In this document: in pieces, positions 36,635 to 43,860 of the stretch
Layout of the letters: every line of letters begins with the position of its first letter
Numbering within the stretch: position 1 is the first letter of the stretch
DNA from: a virus
Reading direction: 5' to 3' (one strand)
IMG/VR virus record: IMGVR_UViG_3300023238_000006
Span: 64,001-111,400 of that record
DNA length: 47,400 bases
Program-made: the position numbers and the translations under genes
The notes under the pieces: generated by a model
What the model was told of the DNA's origin: nothing
The model's input: the letters and a program-made list of their open reading frames with translations, nothing else
Databases searched by the model: none

Positions 36635-38842
36635 TTATATCTCTGACACTTGCTTAGAGCCCATTCTGGCTAAAGAAGCATCTAAGTAGGAGAGCTCTTC
36701 TTGTTCTCTGGTCTTTTGTGTAGAAGCTGCTGAGGCTACATCAGCCTTGTATTGTAAATCCTCAACTTGCTCATTACGCTCAGTACCTTGCATAATGCGT
36801 ACTGCAGCAATATCGAGTAGGTCTGTTTCAGATTCAATCTTAAGGGCAGTAGCAAGAGCTTGTTCAGCTTTTGCAGCCTTAAGCTTAGCATCACCATTCT
36901 CATTCTCAGAAGTTCTAGAAAGTCTCTCGAATATCTTAGAGTCGTAATCTTCAAGCTGTTTCTGTGCTAACGCATTCTTAAGCTTCTGCTCTTCAATCTG
37001 AAGTGCCATCAGCTCCTGCTGTGCAGGATCTGGCTGAGGCTCAAAGTTAGATACACTTTCTGCAAGGCTATCTAGTTTCCACAACTCAGCTAGCTGCACA
37101 TAATGCATCTTAGCTATATCTGGAGCCATAGACGCACTGTTAGTTTGCATCAACTTCATAATCTTAGTAGCCTGGTCCTCATCCTTCTCAGGGGTAGATA
37201 CCTCAACAGTTAGGTCAAAGTTACCTTCTAAGTCATCTCTCTTAATAGTCACATACTCTTTATCAGTAATCCTAACTACTTCTTCTTCAGACAGAAACAC
37301 TTGGTTCATAGCTATAGTCATACGAGCCATATCTACAAACAGTAACGCACTAAGGCGTCTAAGTATACTCAGCTCTCTCTTAGCAGTCGCATCCATAGAG
37401 TTCTTAACATCACTACCTCCGCCCATCTTAGCGCCTCCTGGGCCTCCAAATGGACGTGTACCAGTAAGCTCACTAGCATCAGTAGCTTGCCAGTTGATTA
37501 CATCAAATGGTGTACTACCTACTTGCTGAACATCTTGTCTATAGATAGCTCTCTTAGGATCCATCTGTGAACGGTAGTAAACTGTATTACCCTTCTCATA
37601 GCTATTCTTCTGTGAAGGACTTGGGAAGAAGTTCTCATCTATAAACTCTTGCCCTACCGCTTGCTTAGCTGTAATATCATGGATAGCTCTAGTCATCTTA
37701 CCTATAGAATCTTGATTTTCTTTAAGTAACTCTGCATCAGGCTCACCATGGACACTCTTCTTAACAGGCATATATGTAGCAACACTAAAAGGTATTCTAC
37801 CGTGAGGGAATGGGTTCTCTTCAAGTCTAATTAAAGTCTTACCAATCCAAGTAGCTACAATACTAACTAAATTACCATCGCCTTGTATATCCCAGTAACC
37901 CCAGTACTCATAAGCTCTAAGTCTCTTACGAGCCTTGTCCTTGAACTCAAAGCTGTTACTCTCATCAGACCTATGTTCATCAGATGTCTCATCAGATTCA
38001 AAGTTAAGGCTCTCAATATTATGGTAAACACCCCACTCTTCCCCATCCTCGTCTTTACTATACTCTTCGCTCTTTAGGTCAGCATAAGATGTATCATACT
38101 CATGGATTACAAATAATGCATCCTCTATAATACCCTCGCAAGTAGGGTCTATAGTTACGTTAGCGTTAATACAAACTTCATAAGAAGGCTGGTTCTTAGT
38201 AATAACCTCTCTCTCAACCATAACCATCTCAACACCGGTCTGGATTGGCTCACCAGTCTCCAACATAGCCTGTGCTTGCTCTGGAGGCATCTTGCCAGCA
38301 TCTACTAGTCTACGCATCAACGCCACAGAATCTTCTGGGCTAGCAAATACTGGACGCTCTTCTTCTACTTCCTTCATAACTGAAGCAAAGTCCCAACCGG
38401 TCTTAACAATAACTGTACCTTCATCTACAACAGTTCTAACTATCTCACCAACTAGTTTAGCTTTCTTAACCTTAGTATTCCACTGATAGTTAAGTATACG
38501 GCCATTCTGCTTAGCTGCTTCAACATCCATACCTGTTGTACCTACAACCTTGAATAAACTTGTAGTACTTAGTAGGGGATCTTCTAACGCAGGGTACTTC
38601 CACTCGTTGTTCTTACGCACAACCTTAGGTCTAGCAGCAGACTTGCCAAGGCCTGCATTGATAGCAGGGCCTCCATCACGAGTCTCTTCCCATCCTAGTA
38701 GTTTAGCTCTAAACTCTTCTTGAGAACTTTCTGCTGAAGTTAAGTCAGCCTCTAAGTCAGCTCTCGAGGGGGCATTCTTCCACCCACTCTGTAGCTTAGT
38801 TTTCTTCTTAGGAGACTCATCATCATAAATATTCTCAGCCAT
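36635..38842 (-). CDS. Portal protein, 735 aa
   Basis: The dodecameric ring at the capsid vertex through which DNA is packaged and ejected. The length of about 700 residues and several segments are of the P22/N4-like large-portal type: SLFKVVGTTGMDVEAAKQ near residue 95, VDEGTVIVKTGWDF, PHGRIPFSVATYMPVKKS, KENQDSIGKMTRAIHDI near 385, and PFDVINWQATDASELTG. The C-terminal about 130 residues form a Gln/Lys/Glu-rich helical barrel-like region (IEEQKLKNALAQKQLEDYD). The start is preceded by AAAGGAACAAAT, and a consensus promoter lies 26 bases upstream. Confidence 0.85.
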   Translation of the reverse strand: MAENIYDDESPKKKTKLQSGWKNAPSRADLEADLTSAESSQEEFRAKLLGWEETRDGGPAINAGLGKSAARPKVVRKNNEWKYPALEDPLLSTTSLFKVVGTTGMDVEAAKQNGRILNYQWNTKVKKAKLVGEIVRTVVDEGTVIVKTGWDFASVMKEVEEERPVFASPEDSVALMRRLVDAGKMPPEQAQAMLETGEPIQTGVEMVMVEREVITKNQPSYEVCINANVTIDPTCEGIIEDALFVIHEYDTSYADLKSEEYSKDEDGEEWGVYHNIESLNFESDETSDEHRSDESNSFEFKDKARKRLRAYEYWGYWDIQGDGNLVSIVATWIGKTLIRLEENPFPHGRIPFSVATYMPVKKSVHGEPDAELLKENQDSIGKMTRAIHDITAKQAVGQEFIDENFFPSPSQKNSYEKGNTVYYRSQMDPKRAIYRQDVQQVGSTPFDVINWQATDASELTGTRPFGGPGGAKMGGGSDVKNSMDATAKRELSILRRLSALLFVDMARMTIAMNQVFLSEEEVVRITDKEYVTIKRDDLEGNFDLTVEVSTPEKDEDQATKIMKLMQTNSASMAPDIAKMHYVQLAELWKLDSLAESVSNFEPQPDPAQQELMALQIEEQKLKNALAQKQLEDYDSKIFERLSRTSENENGDAKLKAAKAEQALATALKIESETDLLDIAAVRIMQGTERNEQVEDLQYKADVASAASTQKTREQEELSYLDASLARMGSKQVSEI

Positions 38843-38867
38843 ATTTGTTCCTTTATTTTATCTTTGA

Positions 38868-38896
38868 ATTATACATAACTATCTAGTTAATGTCAA
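38868..38896 (-). promoter_or_regulatory. Consensus sigma70-type promoter before the portal gene
   Basis: On the - strand TTGACA (38896-38891) and TATAAT (38873-38868) are separated by exactly 17 bases, a perfect match to the bacterial housekeeping promoter. Transcription would start near 38861 and run into the portal and head genes. It lies in the gap between the endolysin stop and the portal start. The -10 region also reads GTTATGTATAAT, similar to the motif at 5821. Confidence 0.75.
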
Positions 38897-38898
38897 TA

Positions 38899-39318
38899 CT
38901 ACACATTGAATACGTAGATCTTATCAAGGCCTGTAGGCTTGCAGTCTGCGTGCAACCATGATACTTTTCCTTCAACTCTGGTCAGATCAGGAAACTCTCC
39001 CTGATGACTAAGTATATAACTCCTAGCCTCTTCAGCAGTGTACTCACTAAACACACAGTCAAAGGCATCACCACAACTATGCCGAGAACCTTCACTGTAC
39101 CATTTACTATCTCTAGTTCTAAGGCCAGACCAGTTACGATCTCCACCCCACTTCCAAGTGTTAACACTCATTGAGCCTTTAGGGAAGGCATCCTTAATTG
39201 CATCTAATGTCTTGAGTATCCCAGGAGTAAACATCCTCCACAACACATCTTCATGGACATTATCAAACATCTCTTTAGGTACTAACTCTTCTATACAGAA
39301 ATGTTTACTAATATACAT
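38899..39318 (-). CDS. M15-type peptidoglycan peptidase, probable endolysin
   Basis: A 139-residue protein of the peptidase M15/D-Ala-D-Ala carboxypeptidase-like type, which cleaves peptidoglycan cross-links. The zinc ligands appear as SRHSCGDAFD (His and Asp of the HxxxxxxD motif, about residues 80-87) and SWLHADC (final His, about 122). The segment SGLRTRDSKWY before the first His is typical. There is no signal peptide, so a holin-like protein would be needed for export. It lies downstream of the spanin genes and a membrane protein, and before the portal. Confidence 0.75.
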   Translation of the reverse strand: MYISKHFCIEELVPKEMFDNVHEDVLWRMFTPGILKTLDAIKDAFPKGSMSVNTWKWGGDRNWSGLRTRDSKWYSEGSRHSCGDAFDCVFSEYTAEEARSYILSHQGEFPDLTRVEGKVSWLHADCKPTGLDKIYVFNV

Positions 39319-39566
39319 TACTTAATCCCTATCTGAGTTGCCGTAGCAGTTAATATAATAAGCATAAATGCTCCCATTACTTTCCACATAACACCAACCT
39401 TAGTTTTAATACTCTCTGTGATTACAGGTATACTGATCTGAATAGATGTTAGATCATCTCTAACAGTCTTAAGGTCATCTTTGATATCCTTAATCTCCCT
39501 ATCCTGAGTTGTAAGTCTAAATGTGAAGAACTCTTTCAGTTGGTCCAAATTAGTTTCCTGTGGCAT
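39318..39566 (-). CDS. Small coiled-coil membrane protein, holin-like, 82 aa
   Basis: An N-terminal charged coiled coil (QDREIKDIKDDLKTVRDDL) and a C-terminal membrane helix (VGVMWKVMGAFMLIILTATATQIGI, given in part). This layout resembles XhlA-like or class-III-like holin accessory proteins. Its stop overlaps the start of the endolysin-like gene by one base, supporting a lysis role. It could instead be an unrelated tail-anchored protein. Confidence 0.55.
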   Translation of the reverse strand: MPQETNLDQLKEFFTFRLTTQDREIKDIKDDLKTVRDDLTSIQISIPVITESIKTKVGVMWKVMGAFMLIILTATATQIGIK

Positions 39567-40332
39567 AGCTATCCTTATTGTTAATGTAGAAATCTACCAA
39601 ACTCTCAGGCATAGTATCATTCTCGTATAAGTACTTGCGGAAGTAATCCTTCAAAGCACTATCGTCTCCTACTGCATCCATCTCTAACATAGTAAATATA
39701 TTATCTGTGATATCTCTACCCACACCTACAGTACCAACTATCTTACCAGTGATGTCTTCTCTGATAACATTCTTAAACACCTCTAACACTAGAGGCTTAC
39801 CACCACTCATACCATACTCTATAAATCTCTGTCTATGACCGTTGTCAATAACTATATCATCACTGCCGGTACAGTAACTACCAAAGTTATGACTATCTTT
39901 ACCAAACATCCCTACAGCACAAGACCCTATATCATTATCATCTCTACCAATAGGATCGCCACAGAATAACAGTCCATCCTTGATAGCCTTATTAGCATAC
40001 CCATACTTACCATCAGCCCACTTCATCCACACCATATCAGGCATTACATCTCCTAACCCTTCTAATGACATATGGTAGAACTTAGCTAACTTAGCCTGTT
40101 CTTCCGCATAAACCTTATAGTCTTTGACTATATCACCAAAGCCCTCTCTAAAAGACATCTTCTCTAGAGAAACCTCTAACCTATCCACCTTTTCAAGGGC
40201 ATCATTAAGTGACTTAGCCATCTCGCAGAATGTATCTTCAAATAGTAAATTAACTCTTAACCACTTAGCAGCCCTACGTGCTGCACATGTTATAGCAGTT
40301 ATCCCACTACAACCTTTTATAACTTCTATCAC
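39550..40332 (-). CDS. PAS-domain protein, 260 aa
   Basis: The N-terminal 90 residues are helical (LNDALEKVDRLEVSLEKM). A PAS-like domain covers about residues 95-215: MPDMVWMKWADGKYGYANKA, LVLEVFKNVIREDITGKIVG and GTVGVGRDITD are the typical start, central strand pair and end of PAS sensors. Several Cys residues occur in it (LFCGDP, GSCAVG, GSYCTG). There is no kinase, cyclase or DNA-binding domain, so it may bind a partner or small ligand. It overlaps its neighbours at both ends, within the lysis cluster. The function is unknown. Confidence 0.65.
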   Translation of the reverse strand: MIEVIKGCSGITAITCAARRAAKWLRVNLLFEDTFCEMAKSLNDALEKVDRLEVSLEKMSFREGFGDIVKDYKVYAEEQAKLAKFYHMSLEGLGDVMPDMVWMKWADGKYGYANKAIKDGLLFCGDPIGRDDNDIGSCAVGMFGKDSHNFGSYCTGSDDIVIDNGHRQRFIEYGMSGGKPLVLEVFKNVIREDITGKIVGTVGVGRDITDNIFTMLEMDAVGDDSALKDYFRKYLYENDTMPESLVDFYINNKDSYATGN

Positions 40333-40577
40333 CTACATACCTTAGCTGCACGCTTAAGGTTTACAACACAAGTAGCTAACCCTAGCACAACTTGACCATC
40401 ACTACCGCCAGCAATAACATTGCACTTAACATCTTGAACTACACAAGGTACTTCTACCTTTACTTCAAAAGGTCTGTCTACATACACTCTAGTATCTGCT
40501 AGGCTACACCCACTAAATACCATCAAAATCAGTAATCCTAACAGCATCAATAACTTTCTTAGTTGTCTCACAATCAT
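40329..40577 (-). CDS. Outer-membrane spanin lipoprotein (Rz1-like)
   Basis: Hydrophobic N-terminus LLMLLGLLILMVFSGC with a lipobox (VFSGC), so the Cys at about residue 24 should be lipidated. A short periplasmic part follows with further Cys residues. It starts inside the preceding gene (40513-40887) in another frame, the hallmark arrangement of Rz/Rz1 spanin pairs, which fuse inner and outer membranes at lysis. It ends by overlapping the PAS gene. The sequence itself shows little similarity to Rz1, which is usual. Confidence 0.7.
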   Translation of the reverse strand: MIVRQLRKLLMLLGLLILMVFSGCSLADTRVYVDRPFEVKVEVPCVVQDVKCNVIAGGSDGQVVLGLATCVVNLKRAAKVCR

Positions 40578-40887
40578 CCTTTGTCATATTAATATCTGTA
40601 GCTATATGCTTATACACAGTCTCATATCTAACCTCTACGGGGGTATCTTCCCACTTAGCTAGCTCAGCTCGCTTAGTGGTTAACATTGCTCCTAGGGCAA
40701 CTATACGTGTGTTGTTTGACTTAACTATATTCTCATAAGTACTACTAACCATACGAGACTCTGCTACCTCTAGCTGAGACGATAGTAACGTCTTCTCCAG
40801 TCCAGATATCTCTAAACTAGTAAATAGCTGTAATGAGATAATAGCTGCAGCTAGTGTAGCTATTATATAATCCTTTATACTAAACAT
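40513..40887 (-). CDS. Inner-membrane spanin (Rz-like), 124 aa
   Basis: An N-terminal membrane anchor (YIIATLAAAIISLQLFTSL) followed by a periplasmic helical, coiled-coil-like domain (SGLEKTLLSSQLEVAESRM, LTTKRAELAKWED). Length and topology fit an i-spanin. Its 3' end overlaps the lipoprotein gene in a different frame by about 65 bases. A promoter-like motif lies about 26 bases before its start. Confidence 0.7.
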   Translation of the reverse strand: MFSIKDYIIATLAAAIISLQLFTSLEISGLEKTLLSSQLEVAESRMVSSTYENIVKSNNTRIVALGAMLTTKRAELAKWEDTPVEVRYETVYKHIATDINMTKDDCETTKKVIDAVRITDFDGI

Positions 40888-40912
40888 GGTATACCTTTAA
40901 ATAATGTAGCGA

Positions 40913-40923
40913 AGTATATCATA
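40913..40923 (-). promoter_or_regulatory. Candidate promoter, TATGATATACT on - strand
   Basis: The - strand reads CTATGATATACTTCG, an extended -10 (TGn-TATACT) about 26 bases ahead of the i-spanin start. Same pattern and spacing as at 21313, 24350 and 38868. No clear -35. Confidence 0.4.
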
Positions 40924-40931
40924 GTTAGCTA

Positions 40932-41132
40932 CTACTTACCTATCTTGATATTATCAAACAGTCTACCAATCAACTCGGTAGTCATTTCCGATCTCAGCAT
41001 CATTAGAAGTGAACTAAGTAGAGCTATATGCCCGCTAGTCTCTATAACACTGTCTGACGACGGTATTAGTATTGTATACACATACACACCTATAAATATG
41101 AAGAATGCTAAAGTTGATTTCCAGTTCTTCAC
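40932..41132 (-). CDS. Small holin-like membrane protein, 66 aa
   Basis: Starts at a GTG that overlaps the preceding stop (TAGTG). Two hydrophobic segments (STLAFFIFIGVYVYTILI, about 5-22; HIALLSSLLMMLRSEM, about 35-50) and a charged C-terminus fit a small holin. It lies just before the spanin pair. Holin function is inferred from size, topology and context. Confidence 0.6.
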   Translation of the reverse strand: MKNWKSTLAFFIFIGVYVYTILIPSSDSVIETSGHIALLSSLLMMLRSEMTTELIGRLFDNIKIGK

Positions 41133-41275
41133 TACCTGTCCTTACTAAAACTTCTAAAGCTTTTACTCACACATGATTGGCATAGCTTGTACTTTACTAT
41201 AAATAATAAGTTAAGCTCTACACACTCTTTGTTCGTTGTACCACAGTTAAAACACTTACCTTCTACTACTTTCAT
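41132..41275 (-). CDS. Small zinc-ribbon protein, 47 aa
   Basis: A short frame beginning ATG at 41275, with AAGGA upstream and ending TAG at 41132, where it overlaps the GTG start of the holin-like gene. The protein begins MKVVEGKCFNCGTTNKEC and has a second pair LCQSC, so two CxxC knuckles separated by about 27 residues, a zinc-ribbon pattern. Both overlapping ends and the Cys spacing support a real gene. Target unknown. Confidence 0.65.
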   Translation of the reverse strand: MKVVEGKCFNCGTTNKECVELNLLFIVKYKLCQSCVSKSFRSFSKDR

Positions 41276-41284
41276 CTTATATCC

Positions 41285-41494
41285 TTATAGTTTAAAGTAT
41301 CTAACCAAGCATGCCAACATAGCTACACTTGATATTAATACCGTGCCAACTATTTTCTTTTTCCATAAGCACTTAATGAAGTTCATAGTATTACATTCAC
41401 TATCATGTATCTTACAACAATCACCTATGTAAACCTTTTCACCTTTCCAGCTATATGAATACTCAAAGTATCCTGTGCAATAATCCTTAGACAT
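41285..41494 (-). CDS. Phospholipase-A2-like small membrane protein, about 69 aa
   Basis: The start is set at MSKDYCTGYF (ATG at 41494), which has GGAGG upstream, rather than at an earlier in-frame ATG inside the previous gene. IGDCCKIHDSECN resembles the phospholipase A2 active site (CCxxHDxC), with the His-Asp dyad intact though spaced one residue differently before the last Cys. A membrane helix follows (IVGTVLISSVAMLACLVRYF). It is in the lysis region, so membrane-lipid attack or a holin-like role is possible. Activity is inference. Confidence 0.55.
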   Translation of the reverse strand: MSKDYCTGYFEYSYSWKGEKVYIGDCCKIHDSECNTMNFIKCLWKKKIVGTVLISSVAMLACLVRYFKL

Positions 41495-41903
41495 AGGCAG
41501 GGACTCCTCCAAGGTAGTCAGCATCTGTTGGTACTGCCACTAATGTGATTAAATCATAGTTATAAACAATCACTGCCTTGTACCAATCTAATATCTTAGT
41601 AGCTTCTACACCAAATGTAGCATCACCTTCCCATAGCTTAACTGTAGCCATACTATCGTAATCTAGTTCTTTTAGTTTGTCTGCTATTACTTTTAGATAT
41701 AGCTGTTTGAAGTGAGCTATCGTAGCTTCTTGCGTACGCTTATCAAACTCAGCTTTTTGCTCAACTAAAGCCACATCAACAACACTCTGTGTAACTACAG
41801 CCTTATCATCAAGATAAACATAGTCATTCCCTGACATAACAACCTCTCTATTAAGTTGTTTTGTAAGTACATCTACTAATGGTGTTTGTGTTATTTCATT
41901 CAT
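41487..41903 (-). CDS. Tail-fibre-assembly-like protein, 138 aa
   Basis: A helical protein with LVEQKAEFDKRTQEATIAHF and a C-terminal part (SMATVKLWEGDATFGVEATK, ILDWYKAVIVYNYDLI) that resembles the C-terminal module in small phage fibre-associated or fibre-assembly proteins, where a Trp-containing helix precedes a Pro-rich end (VPTDADYLGGVPAYV). Family assignment is tentative. It overlaps the HNH gene start by four bases and the PLA2-like gene by eight. Confidence 0.45.
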   Translation of the reverse strand: MNEITQTPLVDVLTKQLNREVVMSGNDYVYLDDKAVVTQSVVDVALVEQKAEFDKRTQEATIAHFKQLYLKVIADKLKELDYDSMATVKLWEGDATFGVEATKILDWYKAVIVYNYDLITLVAVPTDADYLGGVPAYV

Positions 41904-42361
41904 TTGTTTACCTTATATAAAATTTCTGCATTCATTCTAGCATCTACTGCTTCTGAAAACTTAGTAAATCTACCAAGATTTATTCTCTTGCCATCTATAG
42001 ATATTGAAGCTCTCCATCTATTACTTGTAAAAGATACACCTTTACATCCTGATGTATTACTATCAAATAGTTTTCTATTGTGGTTATTTTCAGATGACGT
42101 TACAGCTCTTAGGTTATCAATAGCATTGTTATTTCTATCTCTATCTCGATGGTCTATCTCAAATAATGGAAACTCTTCATTTTCATATAACCAAGCTAGC
42201 CTGTGCGCTCCGTACTCTTTACCATCTATGCCTATAGATACATAGCCATTATTTGACCTACCAGCTACAGAGCCTATCTCGTATCCTCCAGAGTTAGTTA
42301 GTCTTGTAAACTCTCCTGACGCTTTATTGTATGAATACATTTCTTTTAATTTTGCTAACAT
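41900..42361 (-). CDS. HNH homing endonuclease with AP2-like DNA-binding domain
   Basis: A 153-residue free-standing HNH endonuclease. The NUMOD4/HNH-type region shows GAHRLAWLYENEEF, FEIDHRDRDRNNNAIDNLR and SSENNHNRK, giving the H-(DH)-N-N residues of the nuclease site. The C-terminal AP2-like DNA-binding domain has CKGVSFTSNRWRASISIDGK and LGRFTKFSEAVDAR. It starts where the upstream fibre-tip-like gene stops, so it abuts that gene's variable-looking 3' end. It is probably a mobile selfish gene. Confidence 0.85.
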   Translation of the reverse strand: MLAKLKEMYSYNKASGEFTRLTNSGGYEIGSVAGRSNNGYVSIGIDGKEYGAHRLAWLYENEEFPLFEIDHRDRDRNNNAIDNLRAVTSSENNHNRKLFDSNTSGCKGVSFTSNRWRASISIDGKRINLGRFTKFSEAVDARMNAEILYKVNK

Positions 42362-43860
42362 TATTGCACCTCTAAATGGTCACACGAAAATCTTGAACCA
42401 ATCAGCCAACTCGAATTCCAAACATAGTTGCCCCAATTCGAGGCACGAGAACCCGCATTGACACCATCACTACGATGCGCGCCCAATAGCACCGCTGTAG
42501 GAGAGTTGGGTGTAGAATAAATCCGACCTCTTTGGTCTGCATTATCAGTCCAAGCGAAAGCAGTAGTTCCATAACCATTCATCAAGTCTTTACCCCAAAC
42601 CCATTGAACACCCGAAGCTTGTTCTATACCAAACTTAGAAGTAAGGTTCGAGTAGTGCTCTACTTTTCCAGCAACCGTTTCATAACCATTTGTTGAAGAA
42701 GATTTACCCTCATTCACACCATAAGCAATAGTTGGAAATTCAGCATAATCAATAAGTTCTTTAGAGTGTGACTTTGCAATTTCACAAAGTTGAAACCAAG
42801 TTAATTTCCCATAAGTAAGAGTTCCATTTCCACCATAAGCTAAAGGTATTTTAGGAATAGCACGACCATAAGATGTTGCACCAGCTGCAATAGTTGCACC
42901 TGCCTTAGACGTTCCATTTGTAATGTGTTCAGAGTTAAGTAAGTAAATGTCATACCACTTAGAACCAATAAATACCATTCCCTCAGGCTCACAAACAGGT
43001 CTAAACCACTTAGTCCAAATAGAGTAAGCGTTTATACCTCGTATAAGAACCATATCCGCTTCTGTTTTGTTACCAGTTGGAGCTTCTGCTTCTGCTGTTA
43101 AACCATAATGAAAACCACCAATAGTATTCGCATCTTTAACAGTTTGAATAGCTGTCTTAGAGAAATAATAATCAGTTCCCGCAGTAGGAGTTACTAAGCT
43201 CATTAAAGTACCATCAACTGTAATAGAAGATGGACTTGTTTTTGTTGGTCTTAGGATACTGCTAGATTTGTTAGCCAAAACAAAAGCAGTAGTAGCACCT
43301 TTAGTACTATTATCGCCTAGTGCTGGAGTAGGCATTACTGGGCTTGAAGAGAAAGTCTTTACACCTGCTATTGTTTGAGTTGTTGTTAGGTTAACGAAAG
43401 CACTGTCTGTCTCAGTCTTAGTATAAGTAGTGCTCTGAGGCGCTTTTAGTGCAATATCAGCATCTTGTGCTGTATCTATAGCCAACTGTACTGCTGTAGT
43501 ATTATGATCTGCACTGCTAAATACTCCATTAGCCACTATCTCAACTATATCACCACTTGTAGCACCAACTGTTAATACTACATTAACTCCATCAGTACTT
43601 GCGAAGTTAACACCATTAACTAGCTTATATCCATTATGATGTACTACTAGTAATCCTGGTGAGTAGCTAAGAACCTTACCTAGTCTATCTGCACCTGTAA
43701 ATGTAGTCTGACTTGCTGTAGCTACATATGAGTACTCGTTCTGTATAGTACCTACACTGGACTTGAGTATCTCCCAACCTACTGCTGCTCTATACTGATA
43801 TGTTATCTCGTTTGCTATATGTGTATCACCGTCTGTTGGTGATGCTGGGAATGTAAACAT
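42361..43860 (-). CDS. Fibre-tip protein with DGR-type C-terminal domain, 499 aa
   Basis: The N-terminal part is a beta-rich, trimeric-fibre-like attachment region (MFTFPASPTDGDTHIANEIT, then TTYTKTETDSAFVNL). The C-terminal about 200 residues (FPTIAYGVNEGKSS, FGIEQASGVQWVWGKDL, PTAVLLGAHRSDG, NAGSRASNWGNYVW, IGSRFSCDHLEV) match the C-type-lectin-like fold of known DGR variable proteins. In those proteins the final 40 residues around AGSRxSNW and IGxRFxCDHL form the ligand-binding surface. It shares the TTYTKTExDS attachment segment with the VR1 protein. It lies two genes downstream of the reverse transcriptase. Confidence 0.75.
   Translation of the reverse strand: MFTFPASPTDGDTHIANEITYQYRAAVGWEILKSSVGTIQNEYSYVATASQTTFTGADRLGKVLSYSPGLLVVHHNGYKLVNGVNFASTDGVNVVLTVGATSGDIVEIVANGVFSSADHNTTAVQLAIDTAQDADIALKAPQSTTYTKTETDSAFVNLTTTQTIAGVKTFSSSPVMPTPALGDNSTKGATTAFVLANKSSSILRPTKTSPSSITVDGTLMSLVTPTAGTDYYFSKTAIQTVKDANTIGGFHYGLTAEAEAPTGNKTEADMVLIRGINAYSIWTKWFRPVCEPEGMVFIGSKWYDIYLLNSEHITNGTSKAGATIAAGATSYGRAIPKIPLAYGGNGTLTYGKLTWFQLCEIAKSHSKELIDYAEFPTIAYGVNEGKSSSTNGYETVAGKVEHYSNLTSKFGIEQASGVQWVWGKDLMNGYGTTAFAWTDNADQRGRIYSTPNSPTAVLLGAHRSDGVNAGSRASNWGNYVWNSSWLIGSRFSCDHLEVQ
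42364..42483 (-). other. Putative second variable region (VR2), no template in window
   Basis: The last about 40 codons of the 499-residue protein. Codons here (GGC GCG CAT CGT AGT GAT GGT GTC AAT GCG) are markedly G/C-richer than the AT-rich rest of the gene, the pattern left by adenine-specific mutagenesis. The protein motif AGSRASNW...IGSRF.CDHL is typical of DGR targets. I could not align it to the template at 45427-45527, so its own template would have to lie elsewhere. Confidence 0.45.
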
